A stretch of 64,000 nucleotides of DNA from a virus. Position 1 is the stretch's first letter. The number at the start of each line of letters is the position of its first letter. Of this stretch, positions 24,627 to 33,443 are shown in pieces. The stretch covers positions 1 through 64,000 of IMG/VR virus record IMGVR_UViG_3300012000_002192; one strand, 5' to 3'. Under the pieces are notes generated by a model, which worked only from the letters and a program-made list of their open reading frames with translations, was not told the origin of the DNA and searched no databases. The position numbers and the translations under genes were made by a program.

Positions 24627-27600
24627 ATGGCAATTCAAATTGGAAAATACAAAAGACCGGGAATCTTTATCGAAGAATTCGACAAGTCGGTTATCACAAG
24701 TCCAACTGTTCAGGGAATAACAAATTTAGTAATTGGTGTTTCCAAAAAGGGACCTGTCAATACTCCCATACGAATAACAAACTCAAACGAGCTTGAATCA
24801 ATATTCGGTCAACTAGATAGAGGCTTAGAAAGAAAAAAATCATTCTTTCACAGAACCATTAGCAAAATGCTGGAAACTTCCCCGGTTTTTGCAATGAACT
24901 TGTTATTAACAGATGATAATTTAGATAAGTTAGAATATCAATCACTTTCTTCATCTCCTGCGTATTCAAACGACATCGAAAGAGAAGGACCGTATAGAAG
25001 ATTTTTTGATACGACTGGTTTCTGGAAAAGAGACACAGAATCTTTCATTAACCTAACAAAAAATAATACAGGATACTCAGAAAGAGCATTTAGTATTACA
25101 AACTTGTCTGATAGATACGTATCTGTGTTTGTTTTCAAATCTACTGTTACTGGATTTGATAGAACATTGCTTGAATGGTATGGTTCAATCGAAAAACTAC
25201 CAACATATGTTAATGGGTTGGATTTTGCTTCTGATTATCTTGTTGATGTTTTGATTGTTGCTGGTGACTGGTCAAATTACCAAGAATTAGCAGTTGATCC
25301 AAGATGGGTGAACTGCTTTAGTGCTTCTGGTTTGAGAAAGGATCAAGTTAGAAATTTTGCAAATGATAGAAATGTTACATCACTCGCTTTTTATGAGGGA
25401 TTATCTTTGATACCTTATTTTAGAGACTTAAATGGTAGAAACATTTTTATTGAAACTACAATCAATAGAGATACCGATAAGACAGGCGTGTTCTGTGCAT
25501 TTAATAATGAATTAATTGAAAAAGATTATCCTAACGGTTTAATCGACCTAATCGGAAACACAATATCAGATGGTGGTAAAAATGAAATCAACTTCCTTTC
25601 CTATAGAGAAACAATCACCGAAGACGTTCTAATTGAGTCTACACCATTAGATTTACCAGGAAATGTCACAGCGATGCTTGGAACTTACTCATTTAATAAC
25701 CAAACGGATCATGCATATAACTGGTCTGGTTCCTTGAGTGACAAACCACTAACTTCTGGTGTGGTAGAGAACACAGAAAGAACAGCATGGTTTGCTGAGA
25801 GTTCAGTTTATAATGTTTCTTTACATTCAGCCACTCCTAGTATCGTAACCGCTACGACTTCAATCAGTATTACTTATGACGTTAATCCTAATGGAGCTTA
25901 TGTGATTGTTGGAAATCAATACGTTCCAATCTCAGCGACAGCTACATTGACACTTAATTCAACTGACTATCCTTTCAATACTTCAATTGCAACTTATTCT
26001 GTGGCTTTTGTTGTTGATACAACCGGAGAAATCAAAACCGTCGCTACATACGCACCTGATGTTAATCCATCAGTGAATGCATCAGATACAGTGTTAGGTT
26101 ATTTAGACCTTGGCATAGCTTCTCAATCGTTTGTTGCGCCACAAAACTTTACAGTAGAAAACATTAGCGTTGACACAAACGGATTCAAAGATTATAGTTT
26201 TGGAACTAACTCAACAGATGATTATTACATCTATGAGGTGCTACCTGGATATGGAGATGAAATAGTTATTGAATTCCCTGGAACCAACGCAGTTGCTGAC
26301 ACCTCAAACTATGAGCAATATAGAAAAATAAAATTGTTCAATAGATTGGTTAATTTAATTGATAATTCAAATAAAAACCAAATGTCATTGGTTCTTAACC
26401 CTAATACTTATGAAAAGTATAGCTTTGAAAATATTACTATTTCAAATATTGTTCAAAGTTCACTTTTCAACAAATCTTTTAGACTCAAAACAGGATTAAC
26501 ATCGGCTCAGTTAAGTGATATTTTAGCTGGTTTCTTCTGTGTTTACACATCAGATAACGAAATCATCTTAGGAACTGATGGTGTTGAATCAAAATCAACT
26601 ATAGCTGATTTTAATTCAGTGGGTGTTTCTGGTAAGTATTCAACTCTACATCAAAAATTTGAAGATGGACTTGTAAACACTGGGGATTATTTCTTTAGTA
26701 ATAGAATGTTCTTACCATACTCTGGGGCTACTTACAGCGCGACTAACCTGTTAAACAACGGCGTAGACGTTTATTTTGTAGATGGAGAGGAAGCACCAAA
26801 TGGTGGATTAACACAAGCATATGCTGGTTACAACTATATAGTTTTCCGTTCTGATGTTGCAAACTGGGACAATGAAATTGACCTACAAACTTTTGAACAA
26901 CTTCAGTTTCCTGGATCTACTTTGAACAAAGGACCGTTCACTCTAATTGTAAATCCGGTAAACGATTTCAATGGTTATACGCCTCATCAGATCGCTACAT
27001 CGCTTGGATACGGAACCGGGTCTTATGCTTATACAGTTTCAGAAGAAGTGGTTTATGAAGAACTTAATGACCAGATGAGAATTAACGATTATTTGGTGAG
27101 ACACTATTTGAAAATGTATTTAGATGGTTCTAACAACCTATATACGGATTTTGTAGAGTCGGATCTAGAAACACCAAGCTATGTTGCACATAAAGCAAAT
27201 AATGATTTTTACATTAAATCAGAAAAATCTAATTATAAACAAACTATAGAATGTGAGCTACCTGCTGGTTATGTACAGGTTCCAAATAAAATTTTAGTCA
27301 ATAGTGCTAGATACACCGAAATTAAAGTTGGTGATTTCTTGGAAGCATATTACGACCCAACAACTTTAGCAGTTGGTCAGTATCCAAGAAAATTGACAAG
27401 AATTTTATCAAAAAGAAGATACTCAGGGGATCTTAGTTTAACTGAGATTACTTGTGACTCAAGAATTCTTACCAGATTTACAGGAGATGCTCTTCAGACA
27501 AATAGATTTGTAACAGTTGATCAATATGCTACAACACTTAAAACTATAGCCCTTAAAGGATTTAGAATAAGAACAGCCTCTATGCCGGATGGGACAGAAG

Positions 27601-28583
27601 AAAGGCAAACCGCTATTTTGAATACAATCTCTAAAGGAACTCCGCTATTTAAGGCTATAACAAATAAAGAAGCAATTGACTTCAGATACCTGATAGACTG
27701 CTTTGGTCTTGGTTTAACTGAATTTAGTAAACAACCACTAGTTGATATCTGTGGAACAAGACTTGATTGTTTTGGATTTATCAATATGCCTTCGGCTAGA
27801 GATTTTAGAAATTCTTCTTCACCAGCTTTCACTAATACTGAAGGTGTGTTGCAAATGGAATACGTTGCAAAAGGTGGTGACCCAGAAAGTAGTCCTGCAT
27901 TTTTCTACTCCTTTGCGAAGGGACCAGGGGTTACTTCTGTTGGATATTTCTTCCCTTATGTGTTAATTAATGATAACGGTAGACCACTGGAACACCCATC
28001 GGCTCCATTTGTTGCTACAACATATATGGCAAAACACATTTCAAATATAGGAAATGTTACACCTTGGACAATAGCTGCTGGTGTTACTAACGGTAGAATT
28101 ACCGGAATTAACTCACTTGAGTTAGATTTCACACTAGAAGATATTGAGTTCTTAAATCAAGCACAAATAAATCCTTTAGTGTTCAAAAGAAATAGAGGAT
28201 TTGTAATTGAGACTGAAAACACTGGTCAAACACTTGTAAAATCAGCATTATCTTACATCCACGTAAGAGAAGTGTTAATCGAGCTAGAAAGAGAATTATC
28301 AAGAATGTTGTTAGATTTCCAATGGAGATTCAACACACCTGATATCAGAGCAGAGATTAAGTTGAGAGCTGATACAATTTGTGAAACTTATGTTTCTAGA
28401 AATGGTCTTTACAACTACTTCAATAAAATGGATGAAGAGAATAACACCGCAGAGTTGATAGATAATCAAATCGGAGTTCTGGATACTTATGTCGAACCGA
28501 TTAAAGGTATGGGTATTATCGTAAATAACATAACAATCCTTAGAACAGGAGCTATCGAAGCAGGTGGATTCATCAACGGATAA
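24627..28583 (+). CDS. gp18: Tail sheath protein gp18-like, unusually long
   Basis: The contractile sheath subunit. The N-terminus (KYKRPGIFIEEFDKSVI, then GITNLVIGVSKKGPVNTPIRITN) and the C-terminus (WRFNTPDIRAEIKLRADT, YVEPIKGMGIIVNNITILRTG) are typical of myovirus sheath proteins. At 1318 aa it is about twice the T4 protein (659 aa). The extra length lies in the middle, including a beta-rich stretch about 395-510 that looks like an inserted surface domain. A strong promoter-like element precedes it and a terminator hairpin follows, so it is probably a highly expressed single-gene unit. Confidence 0.9.
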   Translation: MAIQIGKYKRPGIFIEEFDKSVITSPTVQGITNLVIGVSKKGPVNTPIRITNSNELESIFGQLDRGLERKKSFFHRTISKMLETSPVFAMNLLLTDDNLDKLEYQSLSSSPAYSNDIEREGPYRRFFDTTGFWKRDTESFINLTKNNTGYSERAFSITNLSDRYVSVFVFKSTVTGFDRTLLEWYGSIEKLPTYVNGLDFASDYLVDVLIVAGDWSNYQELAVDPRWVNCFSASGLRKDQVRNFANDRNVTSLAFYEGLSLIPYFRDLNGRNIFIETTINRDTDKTGVFCAFNNELIEKDYPNGLIDLIGNTISDGGKNEINFLSYRETITEDVLIESTPLDLPGNVTAMLGTYSFNNQTDHAYNWSGSLSDKPLTSGVVENTERTAWFAESSVYNVSLHSATPSIVTATTSISITYDVNPNGAYVIVGNQYVPISATATLTLNSTDYPFNTSIATYSVAFVVDTTGEIKTVATYAPDVNPSVNASDTVLGYLDLGIASQSFVAPQNFTVENISVDTNGFKDYSFGTNSTDDYYIYEVLPGYGDEIVIEFPGTNAVADTSNYEQYRKIKLFNRLVNLIDNSNKNQMSLVLNPNTYEKYSFENITISNIVQSSLFNKSFRLKTGLTSAQLSDILAGFFCVYTSDNEIILGTDGVESKSTIADFNSVGVSGKYSTLHQKFEDGLVNTGDYFFSNRMFLPYSGATYSATNLLNNGVDVYFVDGEEAPNGGLTQAYAGYNYIVFRSDVANWDNEIDLQTFEQLQFPGSTLNKGPFTLIVNPVNDFNGYTPHQIATSLGYGTGSYAYTVSEEVVYEELNDQMRINDYLVRHYLKMYLDGSNNLYTDFVESDLETPSYVAHKANNDFYIKSEKSNYKQTIECELPAGYVQVPNKILVNSARYTEIKVGDFLEAYYDPTTLAVGQYPRKLTRILSKRRYSGDLSLTEITCDSRILTRFTGDALQTNRFVTVDQYATTLKTIALKGFRIRTASMPDGTEERQTAILNTISKGTPLFKAITNKEAIDFRYLIDCFGLGLTEFSKQPLVDICGTRLDCFGFINMPSARDFRNSSSPAFTNTEGVLQMEYVAKGGDPESSPAFFYSFAKGPGVTSVGYFFPYVLINDNGRPLEHPSAPFVATTYMAKHISNIGNVTPWTIAAGVTNGRITGINSLELDFTLEDIEFLNQAQINPLVFKRNRGFVIETENTGQTLVKSALSYIHVREVLIELERELSRMLLDFQWRFNTPDIRAEIKLRADTICETYVSRNGLYNYFNKMDEENNTAELIDNQIGVLDTYVEPIKGMGIIVNNITILRTGAIEAGGFING

Positions 28584-28601
28584 ATACTTAGTTAAAATAT
28601 T

Positions 28602-28624
28602 AAAACCCTCAATTTGAGGGTTTT
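28602..28624 (+). terminator. Rho-independent terminator after tail sheath
   Basis: The inverted repeat AAAACCCTCAA / TTGAGGGTTTT is followed by a T-run and lies 19 bp after the sheath stop codon. Confidence 0.88.
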
Positions 28625-28779
28625 TTTATGCAAGAATAATTAGCTGTGTCACCAGACCGTGATATGTGTGTGGTAAAAAAATTGATTTTTAATACACCTA
28701 ATCATCAAAAATAAAAAAACAATCAGATTTTGACTAAACTAACAATAATAAAATTATATAATAGAGAAGATAATATATC

Positions 28780-28791
28780 TTATATATAAAA
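28780..28791 (+). promoter_or_regulatory. Candidate promoter for gp26-type gene
   Basis: TTATATATAAAA lies about 20 bp before the ATG at 28811. The rest of the 227-bp gap after the sheath gene holds only the terminator; I see no gene in it. Confidence 0.45.
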
Positions 28792-28810
28792 AAATTAATT
28801 TATCAAAAAT

Positions 28811-29758
28811 ATGTCAAATAAAAAAAACGAAATGACCGAAGAAGAGTATCTAAAAAGACATCTTCAGGACTTAGACCACGCTAATAATGTGAAAAATGGA
28901 ATAGAAACAGATGATCTACCTTTTGTGGAACAAAACACGACTTCGAGAACTTCTGATTTACAATTTTTCAACATGGACATTAGAGAATTACCCTGTGGTA
29001 AATACTATCCAACCGGAACTTTATTTATGGTTAGACCGGCTCAAGTTAGAGAGATCCAAGCCTATTCAATGGTTGACGACACAAACTTTTACGACATCGT
29101 TGAAAAAATGAATGATATGTTACAAGCATGTGTCCGAGTAAAATATCCAGATGGAAAAATTGCTTCCTATCTCGAAATTAAAGATCAAGATAGATTATTT
29201 TTAATATTTCTTATCAGAGAGTTAACTTTTCAACAGGGAAATGCTCTAGCAGTTACTACTAAATGCTCTTGTGGTTCTGAAGTCAAAATCGAACTAACCC
29301 GAAAGAACTTTGTTTTTCACGAACAAGATGCTAAGTTAGAAAAATACTTCAGCCTATCATCTAGAACTTTTAATTTTAGCACTGTAAATGGAAAATATTT
29401 TGAATTGACACCACCTAATATTGGTCTTCAAAAAGCATTTACTGATTATATCGTTAAAGAAAATCAGGAGAAACGAACACCAAATCTTTCTTTTTTGAAA
29501 ATAATTCCTTTTATGTTAGCTGGTAGATCATCAATAACCTATGACGGAATTAAAGCTAAATTGCGGGAATTTGAAGAAATGGATGACATTTCTTTTCAAT
29601 TTTTGAACGCAGCGGTAAATAAAATGACAATCGGTATTTCACAAATAAAATCACTTTGCGAGTGTGGTCAGGAGGTCCGCACTGACATGCAATTTCCCGA
29701 CGGAGCCTCAGGTGTTTTCGTTATTTCAGATGCCTTTGACTCATTTATTAAAGAATAA
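28811..29758 (+). CDS. gp26: T4 baseplate hub-type protein (gp26/T4_baseplate family)
   Basis: This 315-residue protein matches the phage T4 baseplate family. A disordered acidic N-terminus (about 1-45) is followed by RELPCGKYYPTGTLFMVRPAQVREIQAYSMVDDTN-type sequence (about 58-93) and a region with IKDQDRLFLIFLIRELTF. Two Cys pairs, CSCG (about 155-158) and CECG (about 287-290), could jointly bind zinc. The T4 relative acts in baseplate hub assembly. The next small gene starts 4 bp after its stop. Confidence 0.78.
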   Translation: MSNKKNEMTEEEYLKRHLQDLDHANNVKNGIETDDLPFVEQNTTSRTSDLQFFNMDIRELPCGKYYPTGTLFMVRPAQVREIQAYSMVDDTNFYDIVEKMNDMLQACVRVKYPDGKIASYLEIKDQDRLFLIFLIRELTFQQGNALAVTTKCSCGSEVKIELTRKNFVFHEQDAKLEKYFSLSSRTFNFSTVNGKYFELTPPNIGLQKAFTDYIVKENQEKRTPNLSFLKIIPFMLAGRSSITYDGIKAKLREFEEMDDISFQFLNAAVNKMTIGISQIKSLCECGQEVRTDMQFPDGASGVFVISDAFDSFIKE

Positions 29759-29762
29759 ATTA

Positions 29763-29969
29763 ATGTTGCAAAAACATTGGAGACTTCAAGAATGGTCAAT
29801 TGATTTATGGCCATTCTGGTTGTTTGAAGAAAATATAAAATTAGTAAATGAGCTAATTGAAGAAGAAGAGAAAGATAGAAAAAAACAGGAAGGAAATCAA
29901 AAATTACCCGATTACAATTCAGTGGCCAACAACTTCAAAATGCCAAACTTTAACATGCCATCACTCTAA
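29763..29969 (+). CDS. Small Trp-rich protein, 69 aa, downstream of hub gene
   Basis: I choose the ATG at 29763, just after the hub-gene stop. A Trp-rich start (WRLQEWSIDLWPFWLFEENI) is followed by a charged helix and an Asn/Met/Pro-rich tail. It may be a hub-assembly cofactor because of its position, but no family is recognised. A terminator follows directly. Confidence 0.65.
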   Translation: MLQKHWRLQEWSIDLWPFWLFEENIKLVNELIEEEEKDRKKQEGNQKLPDYNSVANNFKMPNFNMPSL

Positions 29970-29974
29970 AAAAC

Positions 29975-30001
29975 AAAAGCCCATCTAAAAGATGGGCTTT
30001 T
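29975..30001. terminator. Bidirectional terminator between hub and tail tube genes
   Basis: A perfect 12-bp stem (AAAAGCCCATCT / AGATGGGCTTTT) with an AAA loop lies between convergent genes. A- and T-runs on either side let it act in both directions. Confidence 0.88.
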
Positions 30002-30026
30002 TTGTAAATTGAAATTTTCAAAATTA

Positions 30027-30644
30027 TTAATATCCAGAGATAATACCCGGATTGATAGCATATCCATTATCGATATATTCGTCGATAAAGTAGTCGTAAA
30101 CAAAATCGGCAGTTGCGTTTTCTATGATGCTATTTTGTGACCAATCTAAAGAATATCCACCGATTTTAGTTATCTGAACATTTTGAAAAGTCACTCTTCT
30201 TAGAACAACACCTTTTTTATCGTGTTGGTTTACAATAATAGTTCCAATGATATCGGACTTGTAAAAAGTAGAACCGTTTTGAGAGTTAAATACTAAATCA
30301 TACCAAGCTTTAAGAGTGTTCCAAGTTTCCATCGAACCAGACTGATTAACATTTACTTGAAATGGAATACTTAAAGTTCCATCTGTCTTTGTTGGAGGTG
30401 TCATAAACATTCTAGTAGAATATTTAAATCTTTGTGGTTTAGCTGTTACGTCAAACTCTGTTAGATTTAAGTCAATTTTAGTTGCATTTTGAAGAAGCAA
30501 AATAGCATTTCTGTTAGCTTGTAAAGCAACTGGTAAAATGAACGTAATTTCAAAAAGGTTCAAATACACAATTTCGTCTGGTGAGGTACCTGGTCCCCCT
30601 GGTGCTCCGGCGTTTATAACGTTTGCAAAATGTGGTAGTGGCAT
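30027..30644 (-). CDS. gp19: Tail tube protein gp19-like
   Basis: This 205-residue protein fits the T4 gp19 tail tube family. It has an N-terminal MPLPHFANVINAG-type start, YLNLFEITFILP (strand pair forming the tube interior), an ISIPFQVN-like segment and WNTLKAWYDLVFN. The later part YKSDIIGTIIVNQHDKKGVVLRRVTFQNVQITKIGGYSLDWS matches the pattern of tube proteins (segment around residues 128-170). Its transcript is bounded by a strong terminator and a TATATAAAG promoter-like element. Confidence 0.85.
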   Translation of the reverse strand: MPLPHFANVINAGAPGGPGTSPDEIVYLNLFEITFILPVALQANRNAILLLQNATKIDLNLTEFDVTAKPQRFKYSTRMFMTPPTKTDGTLSIPFQVNVNQSGSMETWNTLKAWYDLVFNSQNGSTFYKSDIIGTIIVNQHDKKGVVLRRVTFQNVQITKIGGYSLDWSQNSIIENATADFVYDYFIDEYIDNGYAINPGIISGY

Positions 30645-30666
30645 AGTAGTAATTATTTTTTTTGTA

Positions 30667-30680
30667 CTTTATATATTACT
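30667..30680 (-). promoter_or_regulatory. Candidate late promoter for tail tube gene
   Basis: AGTAATATATAAAG on the minus strand lies about 23 bp before the gp19 start. Like the sheath promoter it is followed by GTACAAA. Confidence 0.5.
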
Positions 30681-30756
30681 CACATAATTCTCTTTATATG
30701 GCAATTTTTAAATTATGTTGTAAAAAATGCCATTTCCACTTTTAATAAATAATACT

Positions 30757-31098
30757 ATGAACTGCCATTATAGATATTGTGGAAAAAAGATAAATTGGGG
30801 AAGACCGGATAGAAAATACTGCAATAAAAGTTGTAAGTCAAAAGAAGTCTCAATATCTAAAGAATTGAAATCATTAAATAGAAAGAGTAAAAAAAGCAGA
30901 GACTTTATCTATAGGTCTAACATTATTCATAATTTCAAATATAATTATGAATTAGTAATTTATCAAAATTGTAGAACTAAAGTCATAATAATGTGTCCTC
31001 ACCACGGTGAATTTAGCCAGACTCCTAATGCTCACCTTTATGCCGGGAGTGGATGTGAAAAGTGTGCTAGAGAAGCAAAGAGAAAACAAAATGAATAG
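30757..31098 (+). CDS. Zn-binding homing-endonuclease-type fragment, 113 aa
   Basis: The N-terminus is an MYM-like zinc finger (CHYRYCGKKINWG ... KYCNKSCKSKE). The C-terminus has CPHHGEFSQTPNAHLYAGSGCEKC, the C-x2-H...C-x2-C module frequent in phage homing endonucleases. No nuclease domain follows, so this may be a remnant or a stand-alone DNA-binding protein. I prefer the ATG at 30757, since the first Cys follows directly; an ATG at 30727 would add 10 residues. It sits just before the GIY-YIG gene. Confidence 0.6.
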   Translation: MNCHYRYCGKKINWGRPDRKYCNKSCKSKEVSISKELKSLNRKSKKSRDFIYRSNIIHNFKYNYELVIYQNCRTKVIIMCPHHGEFSQTPNAHLYAGSGCEKCAREAKRKQNE

Positions 31099-31127
31099 GT
31101 AATCACGACCTTTTTTATATAAAAATC

Positions 31128-31859
31128 ATGCTTACTAATAATTTTTATGTATATATCTTTTTAAGAGGAGATAAACCGGGAATATTTGATTATGCTGATG
31201 GGTTATATTTTAACTATCAACCTTTTTATGTTGGTAGGGGAATTAATGATAGAATTAAATCATCTTTAAAAGATATAAAAAACAATACTATTAAAAACAA
31301 TATAATAAATAAAATCCACCAAAACAATATGGAAATTAAATCTTTAAAAATTAAAGAGAATTTATCAGAGAGTGAGGCATTTGAATATGAAAAGTATGTG
31401 ATTTCTAAAATTGGTAGGGTAACAGAGGGTAATGGACCATTATCAAATGTGGTTGAAGGTGGTCAAGGATACTCTGATGTACCTGTTTTGCAATATGGAT
31501 TGGACGGTGTTTTCATTAAAGAATTTTCTTCAGTTGGAGAAGCTGTTGCTAACACTGGTGTTATAAATGTAGGCCCTTGTTGTCGAGGTGTTAGAAAAAC
31601 CGCTGGTAAGTTTATATGGAGATATAAAAAAGATGGTTATCTGGAAAAAATACCAATTGATTTTATAGAAAAAATGATGCACTTTGGTAACTATGAACGA
31701 GAGATAATACAAATGGATATTGATGGTAACTTTATTGCTGAATTTAAATCAATAAAAGAGGCCGCAGAATTAACAAAAACTCATAATGGTAAAATTGTTC
31801 AAGTTTGTAAAGGTCAAAGAAAATCATCAAATGGTTTTAGATGGAAATATAAAAATTAA
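31128..31859 (+). CDS. GIY-YIG homing endonuclease with NUMOD-type repeats
   Basis: This 243-residue protein starts with the GIY-YIG nuclease: YVYIFLRGD (about 7-15), PFYVGRGINDRI (about 31-42), a catalytic-Glu region in ESEAFEYEKYVISKIG, and an NVVEGGQG end. Two NUMOD1-like DNA-binding modules follow (VLQYGLDGVFIKEFSSVGEA and IIQMDIDGNFIAEFKSIKEAA, each ending in a WRYKK/WKYKN box). It starts 29 bp after the zinc-finger gene and ends 8 bp before gp47. It is likely a mobile intergenic insertion next to gp47. Confidence 0.88.
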   Translation: MLTNNFYVYIFLRGDKPGIFDYADGLYFNYQPFYVGRGINDRIKSSLKDIKNNTIKNNIINKIHQNNMEIKSLKIKENLSESEAFEYEKYVISKIGRVTEGNGPLSNVVEGGQGYSDVPVLQYGLDGVFIKEFSSVGEAVANTGVINVGPCCRGVRKTAGKFIWRYKKDGYLEKIPIDFIEKMMHFGNYEREIIQMDIDGNFIAEFKSIKEAAELTKTHNGKIVQVCKGQRKSSNGFRWKYKN

Positions 31860-31867
31860 TATTTAAA

Positions 31868-32986
31868 ATGAAAGTATATATGATAACAGATACCCACTTC
31901 GGTATCTATTTAAATAATTTGGATAGATGGTTGAAAATGATGGAATCAACTATGTATAACTTTTTAATACCAGAGTTGAAAAAAAATGTAAAAGAAGGTG
32001 ATATACTAATACACCTTGGTGATCTATTTGATAATAGAACATCGATTCCTATAAACGTTTTGAATAAAGTAGAGAAGATATTAAAAGATATATCAGAAGT
32101 TATACCAATGTATATAATGGTTGGTAATCATGACTTGTTTAATAAAGGAAGTAATGAGGTAAATTCCGTTAGAATTTATAGTTACTTAAATGATAGAATA
32201 AGTGTTTTTGAAAAAACAACTAAGATAACAATAAATGATAAAGATTTAATATTAATGCCTTGGGTAGAGAAAAGACTTGATATGATTAAAGAGATACAGT
32301 CAAATACTGGTGATTATTTATTTTGTCACTCTGACTTAAACGGGTGTAGAATGCACTTGAATTCAGTAGCTCACAGAAATCCTGATAAAATAGATGTGGA
32401 TGAATTTAGTAGATTTAAACGTGTTTTCTCAGGTCATGTGCATATTAGGCAAATTAATTCAAACTTCGAGTTTATCGGTTCACTTTATCAAATGGATAGA
32501 AATGATATGGGTGACCAAAAGGGAATTACTGTATTGGATCTAAATACGGATGAAATTGATTTTATACCAAATACATACTCCCCTATATTTAGAAAATTCA
32601 GAGTCATTAATGAAGAAGATATAGATAAGTTAGATGATTTAAAAACATCAAAAGACTACATTGATATTTCAATTTCGAATAATCTGTTAATATCAAATAG
32701 AAAGTTGAGAAGAAAGTTAGAGATAATTCTTGAAAAGAGTAATTTTGCTTCGGTTGAGTACATCGATGATATTACAAAAGAATTAGTTGATGGGGAAGAC
32801 CCATCTGCCGCGGAAAAGCAAGTAGAGCCTAATGAAATATCAATTGCCTTAGATTATGAAGATTATGTTAAAGAATATATTCTAAAACAAAACTATGACA
32901 ATGAAAAATTCAAATCCGGGGTAGTTTTAGAGTATGAAGAGATAATTAAGATATACAAAGAAAATTATAACACACAAAACGATTAA
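31868..32986 (+). CDS. gp47: Recombination endonuclease subunit gp47 (SbcD/Mre11-like)
   Basis: This 372-residue calcineurin-like phosphoesterase has all metal-binding motifs in order: DTHFG (7-11), GDLFDNR (about 51-57), GNHD (about 88-91), CHSD and GHVH (about 195-198). With gp46 it forms the Mre11/Rad50-type complex that processes DNA ends for recombination-dependent replication. No gp46 gene is in this window; in T4, gp46 and gp47 are near neighbours. The C-terminal part contains an acidic linker typical of subunit-interaction regions. Two homing-endonuclease-type genes lie directly upstream. Confidence 0.9.
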   Translation: MKVYMITDTHFGIYLNNLDRWLKMMESTMYNFLIPELKKNVKEGDILIHLGDLFDNRTSIPINVLNKVEKILKDISEVIPMYIMVGNHDLFNKGSNEVNSVRIYSYLNDRISVFEKTTKITINDKDLILMPWVEKRLDMIKEIQSNTGDYLFCHSDLNGCRMHLNSVAHRNPDKIDVDEFSRFKRVFSGHVHIRQINSNFEFIGSLYQMDRNDMGDQKGITVLDLNTDEIDFIPNTYSPIFRKFRVINEEDIDKLDDLKTSKDYIDISISNNLLISNRKLRRKLEIILEKSNFASVEYIDDITKELVDGEDPSAAEKQVEPNEISIALDYEDYVKEYILKQNYDNEKFKSGVVLEYEEIIKIYKENYNTQND

Positions 32987-32987
32987 A

Positions 32988-33176
32988 ATGAATGCAATTG
33001 AGGTATTTGAAAGGTGCATGGGTGATAAACCATATTCAAAAGAACTTAAAATCTATACAGAAAAATATCTAAGAAAAGTCGTTAAAGAACTTGAAATGTT
33101 GGAGGAGTTCGAAAAGTGTATTGAGCTAAATAAGTTTATCAAACTTAGATTCGGTCATTCTTCTTTTCCAGTTTAA
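32988..33176 (+). CDS. Small helical protein with UVR-like motif, 62 aa
   Basis: Starting one base after the gp47 stop, it ends in a helical hairpin (VVKELEMLEEFEKCIELNKFI, split here at its ends) resembling the UVR motif of UvrB/UvrC and protein-arginine kinase activators. A related hairpin ends the 118-aa protein at 34371. Its 3' end overlaps the convergent gene by 32 bp. Function unknown. Confidence 0.55.
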   Translation: MNAIEVFERCMGDKPYSKELKIYTEKYLRKVVKELEMLEEFEKCIELNKFIKLRFGHSSFPV

Positions 33177-33420
33177 TCTGTAAATCACCAGTCCCCTTTA
33201 TTAATCTGTGATAAATTCCGACTGGGATGAATATTTTACCTTCAATCTTTTTCGGAAGTTCATTGTCTAACTGTATTAACCAATCTGTTTCACCAATAGG
33301 TTCTATTATACGAGATTCGCGGTCTCTGTGCCAAACAAATTCACCAGAGTCAGTGTCATGACTGAACTCTCTTATAAATATATTATTCTCTAGTTTAGTT
33401 TCTTGAAAAGGCAATGACAT
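33145..33420 (-). CDS. Small cupin-like phage protein, 91 aa
   Basis: The core has WHRDRESR (about 30-37), DWLIQLDNELP (about 46-56) and IFIPVGIYHRLIKG (about 63-76). This is a pattern I associate with a short double-stranded beta-helix family in T4-like phages, where His-x-Asp and a later His would be metal ligands. Substrate is unknown. It overlaps the convergent 62-aa gene. Confidence 0.6.
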   Translation of the reverse strand: MSLPFQETKLENNIFIREFSHDTDSGEFVWHRDRESRIIEPIGETDWLIQLDNELPKKIEGKIFIPVGIYHRLIKGTGDLQIKLEKKNDRI

Positions 33421-33443
33421 ATTTTACTTACTGAATTTTTGGA

